Origin: Brevundimonas sp. Root1279 | Lineage (GTDB): Bacteria > Pseudomonadota > Alphaproteobacteria > Caulobacterales > Caulobacteraceae | Reading direction: 5' to 3' | Length of the DNA stretch: 64,000 nt | NCBI RefSeq assembly: GCF_001425945.1 | Contig: NZ_LMEB01000005.1 | Coordinates: 248,001 to 312,000, forward strand | Part shown: in pieces, positions 51,254 to 60,396 of the stretch | Position numbering within the stretch: the first letter of the stretch is position 1 | Layout of the letters: the number at the start of each line of letters is the position of its first letter | Made by a program: the position numbers and the translations under genes | The notes under the pieces: generated by a model | Told to the model about the DNA's origin: nothing | Databases searched by the model: none | What the model saw: only the letters and a program-made list of their open reading frames with translations

Positions 51254-52369
51254 TCAGGCTTTGGGTTTGCGGTAATAGCGTTGCGCCACGAACGGCGTGG
51301 CGATGACTTCGGCGGCGGCGGGCTTGCCGCGCACGACGACCTTCAGGTCCGTGCCCAGCTCGGCGAAGGCCGGCGGCACGTATCCCATGGCGATGTTGCG
51401 GCCCAGGGTCGGCGACGGGCCGCCCGAGGTGACCTTGCCGATGATGTTTCCGTCGGCGTCGGCGATCTCGGCGCCTTCGCGGGCCGGGGCCCCTTCCTTG
51501 ACGCTGAGGCCGACGCGGACGCGCGACGGGCCCTCGGCCAGCTCCTTCAGCACCCGCTCGGCGCCGTTGAAGTCGGCGCGCTCCTTGCGCGACTTGCTGA
51601 GGGCGAAGGTCAGGGCGCCCTCGACCGGGCTGGTCGAGGCGTCGATGTCGTGGCCGTGCAGCGGCAGGCCGGCCTCGAGGCGCAGGCTGTCGCGGGCGCC
51701 CAGGCCGATCGGCTTGACGCGTGCGTCCTGCAGCAGGGTGTTCCAGATGCGCTCGGCCTGGTCGGCCGGGACGGAGATCTCGTAGCCGTCCTCGCCGGTG
51801 TAGCCCGAGCGCGAGATGTAGCAGTCGGCGCCGAACAGCATCAGCCGGGCGCATTCCATGAAGCCCATCTCGGCCAGCAGCGGCTCGTGGGCGGCCATGA
51901 CCTCGGCGGCCTCGGGGCCCTGGATGGCCAGCAGGGCGCGGTCGGCCAGGATGGTCAGCTTGGCGTCGCCGGCCAGATTGGCCTGCAGATAGGCGAAGTC
52001 GGCGTCCTTGTTGCCGGCGTTGACCACGACATAGAGGCCGTCGTGGTCGGGCTTGCCGGCCATCAGGTCGTCCATGATGCCGCCCTCGGCGTTCAGCAGC
52101 AGGCTGTACTTCTGCTTGCCGGTCTTGAGGATGGCGTAGTCGCCGGGGACGAAGCGCTCGAACTGGGCGATGGCGTCGTCGCCGGTGATCTTGCACTGGC
52201 CCATGTGGGAGACGTCGAACAGGCCGGCGTGCTCACGCGTCCAGCGGTGCTCGGCCAGCACGCCTTCGTACTGCACCGGCATGTCGTAGCCGCCGAAGCC
52301 GACCATGCGGGCGCCCGCGGCGCGGTGCGCGGCGTTCAACGGCGTGATCTTCAGGGTTTCGTCGCTCAT
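51254..52369 (-). CDS. gcvT: Glycine cleavage system aminomethyltransferase (T protein)
   Basis: Transfers the methylene group from lipoyl-GcvH to tetrahydrofolate, releasing ammonia. The 371 residues show GARMVGFGGYDMPVQYEGVL, HAGLFDVSHMGQCKITGDDA, SGYTGEDGYEISVPADQAER and the C-terminal RNIAMGYVPPAFAELGTDLK. It is the first gene after the tandem glycine riboswitch, whose 3' end lies about 45 bp upstream of the ATG. Confidence 0.97.
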   Translation of the reverse strand: MSDETLKITPLNAAHRAAGARMVGFGGYDMPVQYEGVLAEHRWTREHAGLFDVSHMGQCKITGDDAIAQFERFVPGDYAILKTGKQKYSLLLNAEGGIMDDLMAGKPDHDGLYVVVNAGNKDADFAYLQANLAGDAKLTILADRALLAIQGPEAAEVMAAHEPLLAEMGFMECARLMLFGADCYISRSGYTGEDGYEISVPADQAERIWNTLLQDARVKPIGLGARDSLRLEAGLPLHGHDIDASTSPVEGALTFALSKSRKERADFNGAERVLKELAEGPSRVRVGLSVKEGAPAREGAEIADADGNIIGKVTSGGPSPTLGRNIAMGYVPPAFAELGTDLKVVVRGKPAAAEVIATPFVAQRYYRKPKA

Positions 52370-52414
52370 GTCAGACTCTCGCGGTCGCGTGTTGAAGCGG
52401 ATGGCTCCGCCGTC

Positions 52415-52625
52415 TTCGCGCCCCCGCTGTCCTGAAGCCTGAGAGATTCCGACGCCAAGTAGGCGTCTTGCTCCGTCGGCGCGCCCCCAGGACCGAGGTC
52501 CCTAGGCGACTTTCCAGCGTCCGTATGCCCTCGCGGTCCGTTTGCCTGAGCGTTTCCGGGGCGGTTGCGCCTTCGGCTCCGGACCCTCCGAGAAGGCTCC
52601 GATCTCTCCCGCGAGAGCGAGCGGA
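52415..52625 (-). ncRNA. Tandem glycine riboswitch upstream of gcvT
   Basis: Two glycine aptamers are visible on the minus strand. Aptamer 1 runs from the GGGAGAG element (near 52601-52610) through CGAAGGCGCAACCGCCC, GGAAACGCTCAGGCAAACGG and GGACCGC to CTGGAAAG (near 52511-52518). A short linker follows. Aptamer 2 has GCCGACGGAGCAAG, a P3b hairpin (GACGCC...GGCGTC, 52450-52468), GGAATCTCTCAGGC and AGGACAGCGGGGG (52421-52433). These are the conserved cores of the family. Glycine binding is expected to switch the gcv operon on. Exact ends are approximate. Confidence 0.93.
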
Positions 52626-52650
52626 CCTAGGCCCCGACTCCGCCGTGAAG

Positions 52651-53664
52651 TCAAGCGTGGGCGGCCGCGTAAGCCTTCGCCTCGGCGATGCGGGCGGCCT
52701 TTTCCGTCTCGTCGAGGAAGCTGCCTTCGAAGCTGTTGATGGCCATCTGGGTCACCTGCTCGCGGGTCAGGCCGACGGCCTCGGCGAGCCGGCGGTAGTT
52801 GTCGTTCACATAGCCGCCGAAATAGGCCGGATCGTCCGAGTTCAGCGTCACATGGATGCCCCGGCGCAGCATCTCGGGCACGGGGTGATCCTTCAGGTCC
52901 TTCACGACGCAGAGCTTCAGGTTCGACAGCGGGCAGACCGTCAGCGTCATCTGCGAGGCGGCCAGCCGCTGGATCAGGGCCTCGTCCTCCATCGAGCGGT
53001 TGCCGTGGTCCATGCGGTCAATGTGCAGCAGGTCCAGAGCCTCGTAGACGTAGGCAGGCGGGCCCTCCTCGCCGGCGTGAGCGACGCGCTTGAGGCCCAG
53101 CTCGCCGGCCCGGGCGAAGACGCGCTCGAACTTGGACGGCGGGTGGCCGACCTCGGAGGAGTCCAGCCCCACGCCCGCGATCTTGCCCAGCCACGGCCCG
53201 GCCTGGTGCAGGGTCTCGAAGGCGGCGTGTTCGTCCAGGTGGCGCAGGAAGCAGAGAATGAGCTCGGAGGTCACCCCCAGCTCGCTCTCCGCGCGCTTCA
53301 TCCCGGCCAGCAGGCCCTCGGCGACGACGCCGAAGGGGATGCCCCGGTCGGTGTGGGTCTGGGGGTCGAAGAAGATCTCGGCGTGGCGGACATTGTCGGC
53401 CGCGGCGCGCCGGAAATAGGCCATGGCCAAGTCGTGGAAGTCGGCTTCGGTCTGCAGGACGGCGGCCCCGGCGTAATAGATGTCGAGGAAGTCCTGCAGG
53501 TTCGAGAAGTCATAGGCCGCCCGCACCGCCTCGACGCTGTCGAACGGGATGGAGACGCCGTTGCGCTGGGCAAGCTCGAACATCAGTTCGGGCTCGAGGC
53601 TGCCCTCGATATGCAGGTGCAGCTCTGCCTTGGGCAGGCCGGCGATGTAGGCGTCAAGGGACAT
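52651..53664 (-). CDS. Adenosine/adenine deaminase family enzyme, adenine deaminase subgroup
   Basis: A zinc amidohydrolase that deaminates a purine, feeding salvage. The 337 residues show the metal site KAELHLHIEGSLEPE (HxH), the catalytic HAGEEGP and the Asp pair in LNSDDPAYFGGY. The segments FLDIYYAGAAVLQTEADF, EIFFDPQTHTDRGIPFG and VGLDSSEVGHPPSKF are those of the bacterial adenine deaminase (Aah1-like) clade rather than classic adenosine deaminase, so adenine to hypoxanthine is the more likely reaction. Its start overlaps the TetR gene's end by 11 bp. Confidence 0.9.
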   Translation of the reverse strand: MSLDAYIAGLPKAELHLHIEGSLEPELMFELAQRNGVSIPFDSVEAVRAAYDFSNLQDFLDIYYAGAAVLQTEADFHDLAMAYFRRAAADNVRHAEIFFDPQTHTDRGIPFGVVAEGLLAGMKRAESELGVTSELILCFLRHLDEHAAFETLHQAGPWLGKIAGVGLDSSEVGHPPSKFERVFARAGELGLKRVAHAGEEGPPAYVYEALDLLHIDRMDHGNRSMEDEALIQRLAASQMTLTVCPLSNLKLCVVKDLKDHPVPEMLRRGIHVTLNSDDPAYFGGYVNDNYRRLAEAVGLTREQVTQMAINSFEGSFLDETEKAARIAEAKAYAAAHA

Positions 53665-54277
53665 GGGCGGGCATCCGGTCCAGGGGGGCGGCCGAGGACG
53701 GCGTCGTCCGGAGAGACTCCAGAACGCCGGCCGCCAGCCGACGGTAGGAAACGATAAGGGTGTCGGGCGAGGTGCGGAAGTCGTGCTGCAGCCACAGCCG
53801 CAGCTGGCCCACGAAGGCCCCCGCCAGGAAGGCCGCCGTCTGGCGTCGTTCCTCGGGCGGCAGTTGGGGGGCGAGGGCGTCCAGGTTCGCCTCGGCGATC
53901 TGCCGCAGCTTCCGTTCTCCCGCGCCGAGCATCACCTCCATCGACCGCGACGGCCCGACGCGGCGCGAGAAGGCCTGGTTGCCGGCGATGTGCATGACGA
54001 CATGGGCGACCGGCAGGACGTCGGTCGACAGCCCTTCCCGGCGCGCCAGGGCGTCGCAGATCGAGATCATTCCCGCGAAGGACTGGCCCAGGAAGTCGTT
54101 TCGGTCCTCGAAGTGGGCGTAGAAGGTCGACCGGCCCACGCCCGCTGTCCGAACCAGGTCGCCGACGCGGATGGCGTCGATGTCCTGGGCCTGGCCGAGG
54201 GTCATCAGGGCTTGGGCCAGTCGGCCACGTGTCCGCGCCGCGCGCTGGTCCATCGTTCCCGAGCCGTTTCCGGACAT
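53654..54277 (-). CDS. TetR-family transcriptional regulator
   Basis: The 207 residues have an N-terminal TetR helix-turn-helix (TRGRLAQALMTLGQAQDIDA, then IRVGDLVRTAGVGRSTFYAH and FEDRNDFLGQSF) and a helical ligand domain. The ATG at 54277 (MSGNGSGTMDQRAARTRGRL) is preferred; 54253 is possible. Its end overlaps the start of the deaminase gene by 11 bp, so the two are co-transcribed and the regulator may control the operon. The effector is unknown. It is divergent from a membrane-protein gene. Confidence 0.9.
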   Translation of the reverse strand: MSGNGSGTMDQRAARTRGRLAQALMTLGQAQDIDAIRVGDLVRTAGVGRSTFYAHFEDRNDFLGQSFAGMISICDALARREGLSTDVLPVAHVVMHIAGNQAFSRRVGPSRSMEVMLGAGERKLRQIAEANLDALAPQLPPEERRQTAAFLAGAFVGQLRLWLQHDFRTSPDTLIVSYRRLAAGVLESLRTTPSSAAPLDRMPAHVP

Positions 54278-54384
54278 TTGCGGCCTCTCTGTCCCGTATC
54301 CGCGTTTCGGCGCGGGACCCCCGCTGGTTTTCGCGCCGAACCATGCGATCGACAAGGCCGGGGAATGTTTCGGGAGGGAAGCTC

Positions 54385-55023
54385 ATGTCCGCCAACCGCA
54401 AGGCCTGCGCCGCCGCCCTCGTGTGCGGCTGGCTGTTCTACGTCGCGCTGATGATGGTGCATCCGACGCGGATGGGCGGACCGGCGCTGGGCCATGTAAC
54501 CCTGAACGACGCCGTGCACTGGACCGCCCTGCTGATCCTGCCGGCGCTGCTGTACGGCTATATCGAACTGGGCCGCAGCCTCGACCTGCGCCGTCCGATC
54601 GTGCTGCTGGCCGTCTGCACCCTCGTCGCCAGCCTGATCGCCGGCATGGGCGCCGCGACCATGAGCGGTCTGGTCATGGCCGATGTCGCCGAGGCGACGC
54701 AGGAGGGCGAGTTCGGGCCGGAGACGCTGGATGCGCTGCGCCACATCACCTTCTGGATCAACCAGGGCTTCGCCACGGTGCACTACGTCCTGCTGGCGCT
54801 CGGCATCGGCCTGTTCGCCTGGGCCTGGCCCAACCGCGCCGAGGATCGCGGCCTGAAGTACGGCGGCCTGCTGCTGGCGGCGGGATTCCTCGTCTGGTTG
54901 GCGAGCGGGCACTGGGGCGCGGACGTGCACAGCGTGCTGATCGTCGTCGCCGCCAGCGCCATCTGGAGCATCATGGCCGCGCTGGCGCAGCGCAGCCTGT
55001 CGGACGACTGCCTAGTTGCGTGA
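54385..55023 (+). CDS. Polytopic membrane protein, unknown function
   Basis: The 212 residues have about six membrane helices (residues about 7-25, 45-63, 72-95, 120-150 as a pair, 157-175, 180-200) and short charged loops. A TetR regulator is encoded divergently 107 bp away, so it may be a regulated exporter accessory protein, though no transporter family is recognised. The ATG at 54385 follows CGGGAGGGAA, a very strong ribosome site. Single gene, ending 47 bp before a lipoprotein gene. Confidence 0.78.
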   Translation: MSANRKACAAALVCGWLFYVALMMVHPTRMGGPALGHVTLNDAVHWTALLILPALLYGYIELGRSLDLRRPIVLLAVCTLVASLIAGMGAATMSGLVMADVAEATQEGEFGPETLDALRHITFWINQGFATVHYVLLALGIGLFAWAWPNRAEDRGLKYGGLLLAAGFLVWLASGHWGADVHSVLIVVAASAIWSIMAALAQRSLSDDCLVA

Positions 55024-55070
55024 TCACGGAAACGAGAGCAATCATCACGGATCCGTGATGAGGTGGTTCG

Positions 55071-55754
55071 GTGCGCGCTTTCGTCCTGCTGGTCTCGTTT
55101 GTGCTGCTCGGCGCCTGCACCAACATGGTGCGTTCCGAGACGCCCTGGTTCGGTCCCGCCGATGCGATTGGGGCGCCCGCCTTGCGCGACGGCGTCTGGG
55201 CCGCCGTCGATCCGGAGTGCGCCTTCGATACTCACCTGGCGCTGGAGGAATGGCCGGACTGCGCCCAGCGCCGGATTGTCCGCGGCGGTGAAGAGCTGAA
55301 CCTGAACCGCAGTGGCGGCGGGGATCGGGTCGACTATAACTGGTCGAGCGAAGCCTTCGTCCTGACCGCGGGCGAGCTGCGCATCAACCAACGGGCCTGC
55401 GGTGAGCCTCATGGTCTCCGGGAGGCGGAGGAGAGCCCGGAATCGTCGGCGGTCGACGAGGCCGTCAGCCGTCTGGTCTACTGTTACGCCGCATTGCGCG
55501 CGGAGGCGCTCGACGCGGACGGGCGCATCGTCGCCTTCACTACCTGGCCGATCTGGTGCGGGCCGCAACCCGCCCAAGGCGAGGGCAACCCCAACGTGAC
55601 CAACAAGCCTTTCCCCGGACTGACTGTCGTCGGCGAGTACTGCGTCGCCGACGACGTCGCCGCCCTGCGCGCCGCCGCGACGGCCACCGAGATGCTCCTG
55701 CCTGACCCGCGGCAGCGCGCCCGGTTCCGCTGGATTCGCGACGGCTGGCGCTAG
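55071..55754 (+). CDS. Predicted lipoprotein, unknown function
   Basis: The 227 residues start with a lipoprotein signal (MRAFVLLVSFVLLGAC) whose lipobox LLGAC gives lipid attachment at Cys16. The mature part has Cys residues in DPECAFD, WPDCAQR, QRACGEP, VYCYAAL, WCGPQ and EYCVADD, so several disulfides are likely in the periplasm. The start is GTG at 55071. The C-terminal RQRARFRWIRDGWR is basic. No family recognised. It ends 15 bp before the convergent argS gene. Confidence 0.78.
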   Translation: MRAFVLLVSFVLLGACTNMVRSETPWFGPADAIGAPALRDGVWAAVDPECAFDTHLALEEWPDCAQRRIVRGGEELNLNRSGGGDRVDYNWSSEAFVLTAGELRINQRACGEPHGLREAEESPESSAVDEAVSRLVYCYAALRAEALDADGRIVAFTTWPIWCGPQPAQGEGNPNVTNKPFPGLTVVGEYCVADDVAALRAAATATEMLLPDPRQRARFRWIRDGWR

Positions 55755-55769
55755 CCGAGCGGCCTGACC

Positions 55770-57572
55770 CTACATTCGCTCCGGCGTGTCGATGCCGAGC
55801 AGGTTCAAGGCCGTCTCCAGCTGATCCAGCACCGCCTTGGACAGGGTCAGGCGCGAGCCCTTGGTCGCTTCGTCCGGCGCGACCAGCACGGGGCAGGCGG
55901 CGTAGAATTTCGAGAAGGTCTGGGCCAGCCGGTAGGCGTGCTCGGACACCAGGTGCGGCATCTTCTTGTCGTAGGCTTCCGCAACCGCTTGGGAGAAGGC
56001 GTCCAGCGTCAGGGCCAGGTCGCGTTCGGCCGGCTCAGCGATGACGACGGGGGCGAAGTCGGCGCCCTGGTCGGCGGCCTTGCGCAGCAGGGATTTGATC
56101 CGCACCGCCTGGTACAACAGGTAGGGGCCGGTCTTGCCCTCGAAGCTCATGAAGCGATCAAGGTCGAAGATGTAGCTGGTGGTCCGGGCGTTCGACAGGT
56201 CGGCGAACTTGAGGGCGGCGACGGCCACCTTGCGGGCGATGTCCTCGAACTCGGCCTCGGGCAGGGACTCGCCCAGCTTGGCCTCGTGCAGCCGTTCGCG
56301 CGCCTTGTCGGTGGCCTGGCTGATCAGGTCGTGCAGCTTCAGCACGCCGCCCGCGCGGGTCTTGAAGGGCTTGCCGTCGGGGCCGTTCATGGTGCCGAAG
56401 CCGAGGTGGTCCAGCTGGCCCTCGGCGGCGTAGCCGGCCAGATAGGCGCCGCGGAACACCTGTTCGAAATGCTCGGCCTGGCGCTCGTCGACGACATAGA
56501 GGACGAGGTCGAAGTCCTGGTCGCGGCGGCGCTGCTTGATCGTGGCCAGGTCGGTCGTGCCGTACATGGCAGACCCTTCCGACGACACCACCAGCAACGG
56601 CGGCGGGCTCGGGACCTCGGCGGTTGAGCCGTCGGGCAGCTTCTTCTTGCGCGTCTCGCCGGGGCGGGCGACGTGGATGACCTGGGCGCCGGCGTCCTCG
56701 ACCAGCAGGCCCTTGGCCTTCAGCTCCTCGACCATGCCCGGGATCAGGGGATCGGCGTCGGATTCGCCGTTCCACAGATCGAAGGTGACGCCGAGGGCGC
56801 TGAACTCACGCTGCAGCGCCTTCATCGAGACGTCGTGCATATGCTTCCACAGGGCGCGGTAGCCGGGGCGGCCGCCTTGCAGCTCGGCGGTCGCCTTGCG
56901 GGCGCGGTCGCGGAAGGCGGGGTCTTCCTTGGCCTTGGCGGCGGCGGCCGGATAGAGGCGCTCGAGGTCCTCCAGCGCGACCGGGCTCTCGGCCGGGAAG
57001 GGGCCGTCGCCCGCGACCATGAAGGCGTCGGCCTTGCCCTCGTCACCCAGGGCGGTGATCAGCAGGCCCATCTGGAAGCCCCAGTCGCCGAAGTGGGCGT
57101 CGCCCCACACCTGGTCCCCGCGGAAGCGATACAGGCGCTTCAGGCTCTCGCCGATGATCGACGAGCGCAGGTGGCCGACGTGCATCGGCTTGGCCACGTT
57201 CGGCCCGGCGTAGTCGATGACCACCTTGCGCGGCTCGGCCACCAGGGCGGCGCCCGAATGATCGGCGTCGGCGGCGACCTGAGCGGCGCGCGCGGCCAGG
57301 GCGGCGTCGGCGACCTTCAGATTGATGAAGCCCGGGCCGGCGATCTCGACCGAGGCCAGGCGCGGATCGCCCTCGAGCCTGGCGGCGACCTTGGCGGCCA
57401 GTTCGCGCGGGTTGGCCTTCAGCGCCTTGGCGGCGGCCAGGGCGCCGTTCGACTGGAAGTCGGCCAGGTCCGGCCGGTCCGACGCGGTGACGCGGGCAAG
57501 CGAAGCCTCCACGCCTTCGGCGGCGAAGGCGGCCCCGACCGCTTCGCCCAGAATAGTCCTGAGATCGGTCAT
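55770..57572 (-). CDS. argS: Arginine-tRNA ligase
   Basis: Charges tRNA-Arg in the cytoplasm. The 600 residues have the N-terminal Add-1 domain, the class I HIGH motif (here [18 protein letters not shown]), the segment [14 protein letters not shown] and the C-terminal anticodon domain with [12 protein letters not shown]. Length is normal for the bacterial enzyme. Its start overlaps the stop of the upstream secreted-protein gene by one base (TAATG), so both are probably translated from one transcript. Confidence 0.97.
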   Translation of the reverse strand: MTDLRTILGEAVGAAFAAEGVEASLARVTASDRPDLADFQSNGALAAAKALKANPRELAAKVAARLEGDPRLASVEIAGPGFINLKVADAALAARAAQVAADADHSGAALVAEPRKVVIDYAGPNVAKPMHVGHLRSSIIGESLKRLYRFRGDQVWGDAHFGDWGFQMGLLITALGDEGKADAFMVAGDGPFPAESPVALEDLERLYPAAAAKAKEDPAFRDRARKATAELQGGRPGYRALWKHMHDVSMKALQREFSALGVTFDLWNGESDADPLIPGMVEELKAKGLLVEDAGAQVIHVARPGETRKKKLPDGSTAEVPSPPPLLVVSSEGSAMYGTTDLATIKQRRRDQDFDLVLYVVDERQAEHFEQVFRGAYLAGYAAEGQLDHLGFGTMNGPDGKPFKTRAGGVLKLHDLISQATDKARERLHEAKLGESLPEAEFEDIARKVAVAALKFADLSNARTTSYIFDLDRFMSFEGKTGPYLLYQAVRIKSLLRKAADQGADFAPVVIAEPAERDLALTLDAFSQAVAEAYDKKMPHLVSEHAYRLAQTFSKFYAACPVLVAPDEATKGSRLTLSKAVLDQLETALNLLGIDTPERM

Positions 57573-58267
57573 TACTGGGCCGGGGGCTGGGCGGCGGGCG
57601 GCTGGGTCGTGCCCGCGTTGACGCGGAAGCGGCTGCCCGATCGGTTGAAGTCGGCCATTTCCGGCGTGACGTCGAAGCCGACCAGAATCTCGAAATTATC
57701 GCCGCTGGTGGTGGCGCTGGCGCGCGGGATGACGATGGTCTGGTCCTGCGTCACCGAGGCGGTCTGGGCGCCTTCGAAATTGACCGGCAGGTCGAAATAC
57801 TGCTTGGCCAGCACAGCCTTGTTCCGCTCCGTCACGGCGATCCAGTAGCGATAGGTGCGTTGATCGCCCTGGGCCTGCGGGCCGCGGCCGAGGTTGAACA
57901 GGACGCGGGTCTCGACCGTGATCGGCTGGTCGTCCTGGTAGCCGCAGTTCGACACCAGACCCTCGATCTCGCCGGTGAAGCCCACGTTCGAGGCGGCGAC
58001 CCGGTCGCCGGTCAGTTCGACGTAGCGGGCGGCGTCGTAGAGAATTTTGACATAGGGGCAGGGGCCTGCCGCCGCGGCGCGGCGCAGCGGGGCGATGCGA
58101 GGGCGGCGGGCCGTGGTGTTGGCCTCGGCCCCGTCGGCGGTCTGGCCGCGCTCCTGCTGCTGCGGGCGATTCTGGGACTGGGCCTGTGCGGCCAGGGGGA
58201 CCATGGCGGCCGAGACGGCGACGACGGCGGCCACCGAGGCCAGGGAAGTCTTGAAGACGCGACGCAT
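57572..58267 (-). CDS. Secreted protein encoded upstream of argS
   Basis: A 231-residue protein with a signal peptide ([20 protein letters not shown] through AAQA, cleavage near residue 29), then a Gln/Arg-rich linker and a domain starting [20 protein letters not shown]. Two cysteines ([15 protein letters not shown]) may bond. The tail is Gln/Pro-rich ([10 protein letters not shown]). The ATG at 58267 starts a normal signal peptide; the longer frame to 58303 is less likely. The close coupling with argS is probably positional only. Unknown function. Confidence 0.78.
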   Translation of the reverse strand: MRRVFKTSLASVAAVVAVSAAMVPLAAQAQSQNRPQQQERGQTADGAEANTTARRPRIAPLRRAAAAGPCPYVKILYDAARYVELTGDRVAASNVGFTGEIEGLVSNCGYQDDQPITVETRVLFNLGRGPQAQGDQRTYRYWIAVTERNKAVLAKQYFDLPVNFEGAQTASVTQDQTIVIPRASATTSGDNFEILVGFDVTPEMADFNRSGSRFRVNAGTTQPPAAQPPAQ

Positions 58268-58430
58268 CGAAGGATTTTTCCACGAACGGAGGAGGCGCGC
58301 CACACCCCGACGCGGCGCGCACGCTCACCGCTGATAGCGGCTAAAGCGAGGCGCGGCAAACCCGCGCGAACACCGTGTTCGTATGCACAGCGCGGTGGCG
58401 GGCGGCGGGGCGAACGACTAGGTTCCCGGC

Positions 58431-59402
58431 ATGACCCTGCACACGCCCATCCGGCCTGACCAAAAGCGCCCCCTGACTGTCCGCTTGGCGACGCCGCGCG
58501 GCTTTTGCGCGGGCGTGGATCGGGCCATCCAGATCGTCGAGCGGGCCATCGAGAAGTACGGCGCCCCGGTCTATGTGCGGCACGAGATCGTCCACAACCG
58601 CCACGTCGTCGACCGGCTGAAGGCGATGGGGGCGGTCTTCGTCAAGGAGCTGGACGAATGCCCGGACGACCGTCCGGTGGTGTTCTCGGCGCACGGCGTG
58701 CCCAAGGCGATTCCCGCCACGGCCCGGGCCCGCGAGATGCTGTTCCTCGACGCCACCTGCCCTCTGGTCTCCAAGGTCCACGTCGAGGCCGAGCGCCACC
58801 ACGCCGCCGGCCGGCACATCATCCTGATCGGCCACGCCGGCCACCCCGAGGTGATCGGCACCATGGGCCAGCTGCCCGCGGGCGCCATCAGCCTGGTCGA
58901 GACGGTCGAGGACGCCGAGGCCTTCCAGCGCCCCGGCGACGCGCCCCTGGCCTACGCCACCCAGACCACATTGTCGGTCGACGACACGGCCGAGATCCTG
59001 GCCGCCCTGAAGCGCCGCTTCCCGGAACTGCCCGACCCGCACAAGGAAGACATCTGCTACGCCACGACAAACCGCCAGGAGGCGGTGAAGCATTTGGGCG
59101 CGGGCTGCGAACTGGTGCTGGTGGTCGGATCGAAGAACTCGTCCAACTCCGCCCGGCTGGTCGAGGTCGCCCTGAGAGCCGGCGCCCGCGACGCCCGGCT
59201 CATCGATGACGCGGGGCACGTGGACTGGGCCTGGCTGGACGGGGTTCAGACGCTGGGGATCACGGCGGGGGCCTCGGCGCCCGAGAAGCTGATCCAGGAC
59301 CTGATCGACGCGGTGCGCGAGCGCTTCGACGCCACGGTGGTCGAGGACGACGGCGAGCGCGAGACCGTGACCTTCAAGCTGCCGCGGGTGTTGACCGCCT
59401 AA
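58431..59402 (+). CDS. ispH: 4-hydroxy-3-methylbut-2-enyl diphosphate reductase
   Basis: Last enzyme of the MEP pathway: a [4Fe-4S] enzyme that makes IPP and DMAPP. The 323 residues hold the three cluster cysteines ([37 protein letters not shown]) and the substrate motif [15 protein letters not shown], plus [10 protein letters not shown]. The N-terminus ([20 protein letters not shown]) is slightly longer than in Escherichia coli. It complements dxs and ispA in this window. It is divergent from the argS-linked secreted-protein gene. Confidence 0.97.
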   Translation: MTLHTPIRPDQKRPLTVRLATPRGFCAGVDRAIQIVERAIEKYGAPVYVRHEIVHNRHVVDRLKAMGAVFVKELDECPDDRPVVFSAHGVPKAIPATARAREMLFLDATCPLVSKVHVEAERHHAAGRHIILIGHAGHPEVIGTMGQLPAGAISLVETVEDAEAFQRPGDAPLAYATQTTLSVDDTAEILAALKRRFPELPDPHKEDICYATTNRQEAVKHLGAGCELVLVVGSKNSSNSARLVEVALRAGARDARLIDDAGHVDWAWLDGVQTLGITAGASAPEKLIQDLIDAVRERFDATVVEDDGERETVTFKLPRVLTA

Positions 59403-59456
59403 GCGGAGCCTTTGCCGTTCGGATACGTTAGGTGGCCGACACAACAGGGGATGTCC

Positions 59457-60347
59457 ATGCGTCTTCAGTCCGCTTGCGCCGTCGTTTCCGTTCTCGCCCT
59501 GCTCGGCGCCTGCACCCAGGAGGCTGAACCGCCCGCCGAGGCTCCCGTCGAACCGGTGGCGCCGGCAGCGACCACCCCGGCCGCGCCGCCCGTGACCTAC
59601 GCCTGCGAGAGCGGCCAGTCGGTCACCGCGGTCTATGCGGACCAGTCCACCGCCCGCGTCACCTACAAGGGCCAGACCCACGACATGACCGTCGCCCGCT
59701 CGGCTTCGGGCGCGCGCTACACCGGCAATGGTCTGGAGTGGTGGACCGCCAACCGCAACGGCGTCGAGAGCGGCACGCTGAGCCGGCTGGGCCCCAACGA
59801 AGAGATCGGCACCACGGTGCTGGAGCGGTGCAGCCGGCCGTCGGCCACGCCGGACGTGCTGCCGCCGGGCGCGGTCCCCCCTGCCGGCGGCGTCAAGCCG
59901 GTGGCCGCCCCGTGCAAGGGCCCGCAGCTGCGCCTGTCGACCGACGGCGGCGACGCCGGCATGGGCCACCGGGTGACCATCGTCGGCGTCCAGAACATCG
60001 GGACCCAGGCGTGCAGCCTGACCGGCTATCCGACGGTCGCCTTGCAGGATCGCCAGAACCGCAATCTGACCACAGTCCGTTCGGACCAGAAACCCGGCAG
60101 CTACCTTCACTCAGGCGAGGCGCCCGCGCCGGTCGAACTGGCCCCGCAGGCCAAGGCCTTCTTCGACCTCGCCTGGACCGTCGTTCCGAACGAGGCGGAA
60201 GGCGAAAAGACCTGCCCGACCGCCGGCCGCATCCGCATGACCGCCCCGGGCGACACCGCGCCGGTCAGCCTCGCCCAGGTCTTCACGCCCTGCGGCGGCC
60301 GGATCGACGTGAGTCCGTTCCGCTCGGAGGCCGAACCGGCGACGTGA
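59457..60347 (+). CDS. Lipoprotein with MliC-like and DUF4232-like domains
   Basis: The 296 residues begin with a lipoprotein signal (SVLALLGAC, lipid on Cys19) and a Pro/Ala linker. An MliC-like domain follows (about 45-125): YACESGQSVTAVYADQSTAR and GARYTGNGLEWWT, as in lysozyme-inhibitor lipoproteins. The second half (about 150-290) is DUF4232-like (CKGPQLRLSTDGGDAGMGHR, then QNIGTQACSLTGYPTVALQD). The combination of a lysozyme-inhibitor domain with DUF4232 in one chain is unusual. The ATG at 59457 follows AGGGG by 6 nt; 59451 is an alternative. Confidence 0.82.
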   Translation: MRLQSACAVVSVLALLGACTQEAEPPAEAPVEPVAPAATTPAAPPVTYACESGQSVTAVYADQSTARVTYKGQTHDMTVARSASGARYTGNGLEWWTANRNGVESGTLSRLGPNEEIGTTVLERCSRPSATPDVLPPGAVPPAGGVKPVAAPCKGPQLRLSTDGGDAGMGHRVTIVGVQNIGTQACSLTGYPTVALQDRQNRNLTTVRSDQKPGSYLHSGEAPAPVELAPQAKAFFDLAWTVVPNEAEGEKTCPTAGRIRMTAPGDTAPVSLAQVFTPCGGRIDVSPFRSEAEPAT

Positions 60348-60396
60348 ACCTCGGCAGGGGTTCAAACCGTCGCCAAAACGGCGTAGCGGAGCGCGC

